Translations under genes and position numbers: made by a program
Part shown: positions 29,594 through 35,616 of the stretch, piece after piece
How positions within the stretch are numbered: the first letter of the stretch is position 1
Layout: the number at the start of each line of letters is the position of its first letter
Source: Ruegeria marina
GTDB lineage: Bacteria; Pseudomonadota; Alphaproteobacteria; Rhodobacterales; Rhodobacteraceae
Assembly (NCBI RefSeq): GCF_900101475.1
Contig: NZ_FMZV01000020.1
Location: 18,645-82,644 of the forward strand
DNA: 64,000 nucleotides
Direction of reading: 5' to 3'
The notes under the pieces: model-generated
Databases searched by the model: none
What the model saw: the letters and a program-made list of their open reading frames with translations, nothing else
Told to the model about the DNA's origin: nothing

Positions 29594-29930
29594 CCGGGTC
29601 TGTGACCGGCGACCAGGGAGACTGGCTCTCCCTTGGAACCCATCGCTCTAGGGGATTTTGCTCCCCTAGATACCCTCAACCAACCGTGCGCCGGTTGGAT
29701 GCCGTAAGGGCCTTATGCAGCCCTTAACCCCGCACCAAAGGGAGATTTCGCTCTCCCCTTGGAACCCCCTCATGCCGTAGCGCGAATAGCGCGTGGCATG
29801 GACGATGCGCGAAATGCGCATCCTTAACGACCCCACCTTCGCAGATAAGCTGCGGTGGGCGGAGCAAAGAGCCTTCGTGCCCTTTGGAAACCTGACCAGC
29901 GTACGAGCGCTGAACCCCGGCAGGAGGGAA
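29594..29930. repeat. Array of about ten short hairpins
   Basis: Consecutive stems include GGGAGA/TCTCCC (29616-29632), CTAGGGGA/TCCCCTAG (29648-29669), CCAACCG/CGGTTGG (29680-29698), TAAGGGC/GCCCTTA (29705-29726), GGGAGA/TCTCCC (29740-29757), CATGCC/GGCATG (29771-29800), GATGCGC/GCGCATC (29804-29822), a bulged stem at 29832-29859, and CAGCG/CGCTG (29897-29912). The motif CTTTGGAA or CTTGGAACC follows three of them. Most stems are perfect, with different sequences. Confidence 0.65.
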
Positions 29931-30002
29931 ACCCTGCGCCCCTGCGTGTGATGTGAGGTCGGCCCGAGGCAGGGCCGGTAACCACTCATCTACGTAGGAG
30001 AC

Positions 30003-30350
30003 ATGAGCAAGACGACCGGCAACAAGCGTAAACCGCCCCATTCCTGGAGGCCCCCGGCAGATCGCTGGGATGAGGCCCCGGAGGCCGCGCGTGAGCTGGG
30101 CATATCGCTCAACGCCTACATGACAATGCGCATTCTTGGAGGCGGTCCGCCGCGGGTTCGCGGCTCTGCCATCGATCGCGCATTGCTGGCCAAGCTGATC
30201 GCGGAATGCGCTGCGATGCGGGACGGGCTGGATCGCATTGTCGAGGTGGCCGGTCAGGATCAGGATGTCTCCCGTGCGGTGGAAGGCGCGGCCCGGCATA
30301 TCGAACAAGTTGCCGCGACGGCGTTGCTGGCGACGGGGCGGAAGCCATGA
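30003..30350 (+). CDS. MobC-like relaxosome accessory protein
   Basis: A 115-aa basic protein (MSKTTGNKRKPPHSWRPP...) with EAARELGISLNAYMTMRILGG, resembling the ribbon-helix-helix part of plasmid mobilisation proteins. The C-terminal half is helical. It follows TAGGAGAC and overlaps the relaxase gene by ATGA, the usual mobC-mobA arrangement. It should bind oriT and help the relaxase; assigned mainly from layout. Confidence 0.7.
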   Translation: MSKTTGNKRKPPHSWRPPADRWDEAPEAARELGISLNAYMTMRILGGGPPRVRGSAIDRALLAKLIAECAAMRDGLDRIVEVAGQDQDVSRAVEGAARHIEQVAATALLATGRKP

Positions 30351-31987
30351 TTCCGTTCGCGACATCCCGCGGGCTGGGGCAGGACCTCGCCACCCATTTG
30401 CAGAACGCTCAAGAAAACGAGCGTGTCGAGGTTGCCCAAATCCGCGGTGCGGCCTGCCGTGATCTCCATGGCGCCTTTGCCGAGTGGGAGTTTCAGGCGG
30501 ATGCGCTCACACGCTGCCAGAAATATCTCTACAGCCTGTCCGTCAATCCCGATCCGGCGCAGGGGCGGCTGACCCGAGAACAATATCTCGATTATATCGA
30601 CCGGGCCGAAGAGCAACTCGGATTGGCCGGGCAGCCGCGTGCCGTCGTCTTTCACATCAAACATGGACGTGAGCATTGCCATGTCGTCTGGTCCCGCATC
30701 GATGCGCAGCAGGGCAAGGCGGTGCATCTCGCCTATGACAAGCAAAAGCTGATGATGGTCACCCGTGAATTTGCGCGGGAGCACGGGCTGTCCTTGCCCA
30801 AAGGCTATGAGCGCGGGACAGAGTCCGGACGCCAAGCCACCCTCTATGAAATGCACCAGCAGCGCGAGACCGGGATCAGCAAGCAGGACCGGATCGATCA
30901 GATCACGGCGGCTTGGCGCACAGCGGATAGTCCGAAGGCCTTTGTCGGAGCTCTCGCCGATCAAGGGTACATCCTGGCGACAGGGAACCGGCCTTATCTG
31001 GTCGTTGATCTCTACGGTCATGTCAGCGCGCTTCCCCGGATGATCGGGGACAAGCAGGTGCGCGCGAAAGACGTGCAGGCCTTCCTGCAGGACGCCTATC
31101 CGGTGGATGCCTTACCCTCGGTTGACGAGGCCAAGGAGCTCGCGGCAAAGCACCGCGCGGCGCTCAAAGAGCATGAAAAGGTGGAAGATCGAGCGGCGCA
31201 GATATCAGCGCTTGAACAGCGGCAAGCCGAACGCCGGGCTGAATTCGAGAAACAAAAAGCGGTGCTGCGCGAAAAGCAGGACAAGGAAAGATCCGCGCTC
31301 GTTTTAAAGCAGCAGGCGGTGCAGGCGCAGCGCCGGGCGGAATACGTGATGGAAGGCAGACGCATCCGGGAGCGGCGGCGCCGAGGCCGGGCGACAGGGC
31401 TCGCGGCCTTCCTCGGGCGCGTCACCGGTGTCAGTGCGGCGATCAAGCTGCTGCATAAGCGGCAGGATACAAAGCGCTATCAGGCGTATCGGACGGGTAA
31501 GGACGCGTTGATCGATCTTCAGCGTGAAGAACGTGTGCTGCTGGAAAGAAAGCTCCAGGCGCAAGCGATGGGAATAAGCCGAAAGCTGCGCGGGCTCGAT
31601 AAGGTCGAGAAGCGCGAGCTTGCCTCGCTGGAAACGTCCCTTGTCCGGCAAGGGCGTGAACAGGCGCGTGGCGGTCGAACTGAAATGCCATCTCTGCGGA
31701 TGGGTGAGCGTCCGGGCGAAAACCTGACGCTTGAAAAGCGGGAGCAGGAGCGTTCGCGCTGGGCGGAGAATGCCAAGGACATCACGGCGGCGCCGGAGAA
31801 GACGGGGCCTATCGATCTCACAGAAGAGTTTGATCGGGCCGCCGGTGTGGAGGCCGCGCGCGATGATGAGGGGCGCGGGCAAGCGGGTGATGGGCGCAGG
31901 CCGCGGACGGAGGAGAAGGCCGAAGAGCAGATCAAGCGGTATCGGCGGAAGCGCAGCCGGGATCGCGGCAAGGATCGCGGGCGGTAG
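30347..31987 (+). CDS. Relaxase/mobilisation nuclease (VirD2/MobA-like)
   Basis: A 546-aa protein whose first ~230 residues are a relaxase domain. VVFHIKHGREHCHVVWSRID carries the metal-binding histidines, and Tyr residues in CQKYLYSLSVNPD are candidates for the nicking tyrosine. The rest is a long charged coiled coil rich in Arg/Glu/Gln, ending in a very basic tail (RYRRKRSRDRGKDRGR). It would nick oriT and lead strand transfer. The start overlaps the upstream gene by ATGA. No coupling protein or type IV secretion genes are in the window, so the element seems mobilisable, not self-transmissible, as far as seen. Confidence 0.88.
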   Translation: MIPFATSRGLGQDLATHLQNAQENERVEVAQIRGAACRDLHGAFAEWEFQADALTRCQKYLYSLSVNPDPAQGRLTREQYLDYIDRAEEQLGLAGQPRAVVFHIKHGREHCHVVWSRIDAQQGKAVHLAYDKQKLMMVTREFAREHGLSLPKGYERGTESGRQATLYEMHQQRETGISKQDRIDQITAAWRTADSPKAFVGALADQGYILATGNRPYLVVDLYGHVSALPRMIGDKQVRAKDVQAFLQDAYPVDALPSVDEAKELAAKHRAALKEHEKVEDRAAQISALEQRQAERRAEFEKQKAVLREKQDKERSALVLKQQAVQAQRRAEYVMEGRRIRERRRRGRATGLAAFLGRVTGVSAAIKLLHKRQDTKRYQAYRTGKDALIDLQREERVLLERKLQAQAMGISRKLRGLDKVEKRELASLETSLVRQGREQARGGRTEMPSLRMGERPGENLTLEKREQERSRWAENAKDITAAPEKTGPIDLTEEFDRAAGVEAARDDEGRGQAGDGRRPRTEEKAEEQIKRYRRKRSRDRGKDRGR

Positions 31988-32000
31988 GTCTGTTGGTATG

Positions 32001-32035
32001 GGCACCCCCGGCGAAAGCCGGGCCGGGCTCTATCG
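32001..32035 (+). repeat. 35-nt GC-rich repeat, copy 1
   Basis: GGCACCCCCGGC-GAAA-GCCGGGCCGGG, ending in CTCTATCG; the CCGGC/GCCGG part forms a hairpin. It matches 35066-35100 at about 31 of 35 positions. It lies between the convergent stops of the relaxase gene and the 141-aa gene. Confidence 0.7.
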
Positions 32036-32037
32036 TT

Positions 32038-32463
32038 CTATAGATCAGGTACTGAGAATATGACTGACGTTGTGAAGCTTTCGTAATCCACCTCAATTTT
32101 ACAGAGCGCTTCGAGGCGCATGCCCCCTTGCATATCAAGATTCGAGTTAAGTCGGTTCAGTTCCTCCCACTCTTCTTCCGTCGGCGGCTTGCAAAATGCC
32201 CAAGCGCCTTCGAACCACGGCGGAAGGTCTTCTACGGGCGAAGCTACATATTTACGGCGGGTTGCGAACTCATTAAACCGTTGGTCTTCAATGTCGATCA
32301 TTATGGCGCGCACGCCATTCTTGAAGGCCAAGGCGAATGCTCCGGGCGGTAGGTTCGGGGGAAGCTTGTGGCGATCCGATGAAAAATAAAGAAACACATA
32401 AAAGCCCGACAATAGGGCAACCACAGCAACAAATGACCATTTTAAAAAATTTGAAAAAGACAT
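32038..32463 (-). CDS. Hypothetical membrane-anchored protein (141 aa)
   Basis: Starts MSFSNFLKWSFVAVVALLSGFYVFLYF, a single N-terminal membrane anchor or uncleaved signal. About 115 mostly acidic soluble residues with two cysteines follow. The start has TAAGG upstream. Codon use is more AT-rich than the core genome. No family recognised. Confidence 0.65.
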   Translation of the reverse strand: MSFSNFLKWSFVAVVALLSGFYVFLYFSSDRHKLPPNLPPGAFALAFKNGVRAIMIDIEDQRFNEFATRRKYVASPVEDLPPWFEGAWAFCKPPTEEEWEELNRLNSNLDMQGGMRLEALCKIEVDYESFTTSVIFSVPDL

Positions 32464-32652
32464 CCTAACACCTTACCGAAAATACCCGGAAGAATAAATA
32501 ATGAAGTCCCCGGATTAATATTTGTGCGCTGTGTTTTATCTGCGATCAATTACACTGGATGACCTTCGGGCAGGTATCGCGAAGGCTCCATCTTCAAGTG
32601 GTCATTGTCTTCTGCGCTTCTTTCTCACTCTTGTAAAAAAACTCTGGTTTCC

Positions 32653-32683
32653 TTGACTCATTCGCAGCGGTATCTGGTATAAA
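32653..32683 (+). promoter_or_regulatory. Promoter candidate for the 109-aa gene
   Basis: TTGACT (32653-32658) and TATAAA (32678-32683), both 5 of 6 to the sigma-70 consensus, with a 19-nt spacer, slightly long. Located 57 nt before the start of the 109-aa gene in an AT-rich stretch. Confidence 0.45.
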
Positions 32684-32739
32684 AGGCGAATAGAATTTTC
32701 TGATTTGAATTGGCCGGTAAATGTATTTTGGGGGAAGTT

Positions 32740-33069
32740 ATGAGTGATGGGCAGAATTACAGAACACGCGTTGCCGAGAGGAGTGTGGGTGGACAGTCTT
32801 ATAGTCTCGATGCATTCATCAATGACTCGGATTACCTCGTGTTCGAAGGCAACGATTCAGGTCCTCTCCTTGAAGGCTTTCCCGGAGACGATGAGATCAG
32901 CTATTCGATTTCGATAGGCTGGGAAGAAAAGAATAAATTGCTGATGAAGCTTATACAGCAAAGCCTATCGGAGTGCCATGATATCAGGAGCTGGCTCGCT
33001 ATGAATGGTATCGAATATGAGTACCACAATACGCCAATTTTTGGGGTGCCATATAAAACGGATAACTAA
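32740..33069 (+). CDS. Hypothetical protein (109 aa)
   Basis: ATG at 32740 follows GGGGGAAG (a TTG start at 32710 would add ten residues and lacks a ribosome site). The product (MSDGQNYRTRVAERSVGGQSYSLDAF...) is acidic and soluble with no recognised domain. AT-rich and probably acquired. Confidence 0.6.
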   Translation: MSDGQNYRTRVAERSVGGQSYSLDAFINDSDYLVFEGNDSGPLLEGFPGDDEISYSISIGWEEKNKLLMKLIQQSLSECHDIRSWLAMNGIEYEYHNTPIFGVPYKTDN

Positions 33070-33101
33070 GATGGATAGCGCTATCTGTCCGCTGCTATCC
33101 G

Positions 33102-33704
33102 TTAGCTGGCTTCAACCGCTTTTCGCATCCTCTCCACCGTTGCCCGGAAATCCGGGAGGAGCGGGTTTTCCGGCCAGGCTTCTGTGAAGGCGGCTGCGAG
33201 GCTCTCATAGTACCAGAGCGTGTCGTCCTTCGTCGGGTTGAACCGGTCCCAAATCGCGCTCCCGATCTTGTCATAGTCAAAAAGGATCGAGCGGGCGTTG
33301 TGGAGTTTATCCGCGCAAGACACCAGCTGGGTCTCGATCGGTTTGTGCCGGACATGCGCGATGTAGGTTTCCTTTCTCTCCCGCCAGGGGGCCTTTTCCT
33401 GGCCTTCCTCTTCAATGATCGCATCGGAGCAGTCCTCGACAATGTCGTGCACCGTATCGCCGAAGCGCTGCCTGATCTCTTCAAGATTGATCAGATGACC
33501 TTGGTCTTCGATCGCATCATGAAGAAGGGCACCGATCGCGATGTCCTCGATGTTGTCGAACTGGTGGTAGGCATAGGCCTCCATGACGATGCCCGCGACG
33601 GCCATCAAGTGGGCGATATACGGGATCGGCGTTTGTTTCCGGGTCTGCTGACGATGAAGCTCGGATGCTAAAATCAGGGCTTCATCAAATTTCTTGCCAA
33701 GCAT
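33102..33704 (-). CDS. HD-domain phosphohydrolase (SpoT/MESH1-like hydrolase)
   Basis: A 200-aa protein with an HD fold: the motifs YIAHLMAVAGIV, ALLHDAIED and SCADKLHNARSILFD match the metal-binding H...HD...D pattern of the (p)ppGpp hydrolase half of RelA/SpoT and of MESH1. No synthetase domain is present, so this would be a small alarmone or nucleotide hydrolase. The start follows AAAGGAAAG. It lies 33 nt after the 85-aa gene on the same strand. Confidence 0.8.
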   Translation of the reverse strand: MLGKKFDEALILASELHRQQTRKQTPIPYIAHLMAVAGIVMEAYAYHQFDNIEDIAIGALLHDAIEDQGHLINLEEIRQRFGDTVHDIVEDCSDAIIEEEGQEKAPWRERKETYIAHVRHKPIETQLVSCADKLHNARSILFDYDKIGSAIWDRFNPTKDDTLWYYESLAAAFTEAWPENPLLPDFRATVERMRKAVEAS

Positions 33705-33737
33705 GTCTTTCCTTTCTGTCGTCTTTCTTCAGGGGCG

Positions 33738-33995
33738 CTACTGAGCTTCTTGAAGCTCTTTTCCCGCTGTTCCTATCGCCATGAATACAATGGCGTAGGA
33801 GAGGGCCAACTGGCTGCTGGTATCAGCGCTGTTGTGCAGCTCTAAACCGCTGTCGATTTCTTCCAGCGCTTTCTTGGCGATCTGCCGTCTCTGCGGGTGT
33901 TTGGAGTGATTGTATAACCATTCCAGTGTTTGCCGGCCGGTTTCGGTGACAATCCTCATCCGCTCGAACTCGCACATCACCTCTTTCGTCATCAA
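33738..33995 (-). CDS. Hypothetical helical protein (85 aa)
   Basis: MMTKEVMCEFERMRIVTETGRQTLEWLYNHSKHP... is predicted largely helical with no known domain. It is immediately upstream of the HD-domain gene in the same direction and probably co-transcribed. ATG at 33992 is an equally possible start. Confidence 0.55.
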   Translation of the reverse strand: MMTKEVMCEFERMRIVTETGRQTLEWLYNHSKHPQRRQIAKKALEEIDSGLELHNSADTSSQLALSYAIVFMAIGTAGKELQEAQ

Positions 33996-34108
33996 CCAAC
34001 CCTTGTTTCACTCGCATAGTAACTCTTCCAGCATAGCGAGGGCGCCCCGAGCTTCGCCATGCTCGATCGGGCTGGTTGTCGATCCATCCACAGGAAACCG
34101 TCTCATTG

Positions 34109-34120
34109 GGCACCCCCGGC
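34109..34120 (+). repeat. Partial copy of the GC-rich repeat
   Basis: GGCACCCCCGGC, identical to the first 12 bases of copy 1, followed by AGAGGCCG instead of the full second half. It sits between the DUF429 gene and the 85-aa gene. Confidence 0.45.
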
Positions 34121-34139
34121 AGAGGCCGTGATCAGGTAG

Positions 34140-34958
34140 CTAGACGGTACCTCTCAGAATTGGATCAGCAATCCAGCCTTCGAGAGGATCGACCGTTGCT
34201 GGGGCGCCAAAGCCCTCATCGCGCTGTGTCCAGGCCCAGGCGGCCTGCGCGGCGCAGAGCAAGGCATCAAGGCTATCGGCACCCGGGTCATCGCAGAGTG
34301 AGGTGTCAGCTTCTATTGTGAAGCCGTACAGTTTCTGGCTTCGGCGCTTCAGTTCCTCAAGAACATCCAGGCGGGCATGCCGCTGATCATCGGTCTGCTT
34401 TTTCTTCGTGTCGTTCTTGTAGCTGCGCTTGCCGATAAGGTTCCGGGCCGCTACGCCGGGATAAGCTTCGACCACAATGCGCTGTGGGTCGCCCTGCATC
34501 AGGTGCGGGATGGTAACACCGGCTTCGATCAGCCGCGGGGCGCCCTCGAAAAACATCAGACCCACCGGAACGCCGTACAGCTTTTGCGGGCTGATTGAAC
34601 TCGCAGCGATGTCTGTCGCGCGTCGGTGCTCTTTGTCTCCCGCGGGGCGATCTTTTCGGTACTCGTCCAGTTCGCGGCGGAAATCCTTGCGGTCGGCTTT
34701 CCCGACATGGTTCACGTACCCAGCCCAATCTTGCGGCCAGCCAATCGTCTCGATGAAGCGCCTTGCCTGGCCAAACGGGAAATCTATCCCGGCAATCCAG
34801 GGTCCTGGTGTTTTCAGAAATGTCTCCAGAAGGCTGAAATTCGCCCAGCGTTCAAGGTTTTCTGCCGTGAGTGTTCCGCTCTCAAAAGAGCAGTGGAGCG
34901 CCGTAATCGGCTTGCGGCGCGAAGGCCGACTTGTGAAATCAATTCCGATAATCTTCAT
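34140..34958 (-). CDS. DUF429-like RNase H-fold protein
   Basis: A 272-aa protein beginning MKIIGIDFTSRPSRRK, with a second acidic strand GPWIAGIDFPFG and a late CDDPGADSLDALLCAAQAAWAW. This pattern (IGID..., GIDAPL-like, D-xx-DALxxA) is that of DUF429, a predicted RNase H-like nuclease family. Active-site acids fit Asp7, the Asp of AGIDFP and the late Asp of DSLDA. Substrate unknown; often found with mobile DNA. Confidence 0.7.
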   Translation of the reverse strand: MKIIGIDFTSRPSRRKPITALHCSFESGTLTAENLERWANFSLLETFLKTPGPWIAGIDFPFGQARRFIETIGWPQDWAGYVNHVGKADRKDFRRELDEYRKDRPAGDKEHRRATDIAASSISPQKLYGVPVGLMFFEGAPRLIEAGVTIPHLMQGDPQRIVVEAYPGVAARNLIGKRSYKNDTKKKQTDDQRHARLDVLEELKRRSQKLYGFTIEADTSLCDDPGADSLDALLCAAQAAWAWTQRDEGFGAPATVDPLEGWIADPILRGTV

Positions 34959-35065
34959 GCGCTTGAGTGTGAGGCATCACAGGGCGAGTGGCAAATAGGC
35001 GGACAAGCTCGGCCTTAAAATGATGTGGATGGTCTCGGCCATCAACACGGTGATCGTGTGTTTTT

Positions 35066-35100
35066 GGCATCCCCGGCACGAGCCGGGCCGGGCTCTATCG
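35066..35100 (+). repeat. 35-nt GC-rich repeat, copy 2
   Basis: GGCATCCCCGGC-ACGA-GCCGGGCCGGG, ending in CTCTATCG, in the same orientation as 32001-32035. The two copies bracket the cargo block 32036-35065. Confidence 0.7.
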
Positions 35101-35392
35101 CCGGTGGCGACCGAACCCAGACGCGGAAGGTGGAGTGGTCTGGTTTCGGCCCAGTCGGGTGACGATCCCTGGTGCGAAGGGGGACTGCAGGGCGCCAGCA
35201 GCGGTATACCAAGGCCAACGGGCTGGGCGGCGGACAAGAAGGCATCCGGAATCACCGCCGAAGCAAGCGCTGGTCGTCCTTTGCCCCCATCGCCTCGGCA
35301 CGGGGTGAAGGCGATGGATGGCTCCGGACGAAGCAAGCTTACGGGTGCGTAAGGTCTAAGCCCTTAGAAATTTGAGAAAAGCCTACCCAAAT

Positions 35393-35411
35393 GTGTATCC
35401 ATTGGCTACAC
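35393..35411 (+). promoter_or_regulatory. Palindromic operator of the defence-like operon
   Basis: GTGTATCCATTGGCTACAC is a 19-bp palindrome with 8 of 9 pairs matching around the centre base. It ends 9 nt before the start codon of a ribbon-helix-helix gene. TACACT at 35407-35412 within it could serve as a -10 element, so binding would block transcription. Autoregulation by the ribbon-helix-helix product is the natural reading. No ribosome site is seen, so the mRNA may be leaderless or nearly so. Confidence 0.6.
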
Positions 35412-35420
35412 TGCGAAGCT

Positions 35421-35609
35421 ATGAAAGACGTCGGCCTGCGCATACGGGTTCAGCGTGACCTACGGGAAGAATTCTTGGCGGCCTGCCGCGAGGAAGACAA
35501 GCCTGCGGCACAAGTTCTTCGCGAATTTATGCGAAGCTATGTCCAAAGAAGCAAAGCCAGCGCCAAGGATAAGCTTGACGTCGCCGGACCGATATTAGGG
35601 AGAAAGTAG
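35421..35609 (+). CDS. Ribbon-helix-helix regulator (CopG/ParD-like)
   Basis: From ATG 35421 the product is 62 aa: MKDVGLRIRVQRDLREEFLAACREEDKPAAQVLREFM. It has a beta strand (VGLRIRVQ) followed by two helices, the layout of ribbon-helix-helix DNA-binding dimers. An in-frame upstream ATG (35391) overlaps the operator and is unlikely. It lies 7 nt before the large SNF2 gene and heads the 16-kb plus-strand operon. It probably represses that operon through the palindrome just upstream; an antitoxin role is less likely because no small toxin follows directly. Confidence 0.75.
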   Translation: MKDVGLRIRVQRDLREEFLAACREEDKPAAQVLREFMRSYVQRSKASAKDKLDVAGPILGRK

Positions 35610-35616
35610 ATTTTCG

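Larger units (their letters stand above)
29163..30002. other. 840-nt non-coding mobilisation region
   Basis: No convincing gene in either strand. It contains an AT-richer stretch (about 29280-29400), a 14-bp inverted repeat and second hairpin at 29410-29464 (oriT candidate), and a dense hairpin array from about 29594 to 29930. The mobilisation genes begin at 30003. Confidence 0.7.
34959..35420. other. Intergenic region with repeat copy and operator
   Basis: No gene is supported; open frames here lack ribosome sites and look random. It contains repeat copy 2 (35066-35100), followed by GC-rich DNA. The last 60 nt are AT-richer and hold the palindrome upstream of the regulator gene. Confidence 0.5.

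Noticed and set aside
35020..35352. 110-aa frame before the regulator gene
   Set aside because: Spans the 35-nt repeat, low-complexity GC-driven frame, no ribosome site.
35421..35609. Toxin-antitoxin pair headed by the ribbon-helix-helix gene
   Set aside because: The next gene is a 977-aa helicase, not a small toxin, so a regulator of the operon is more likely.
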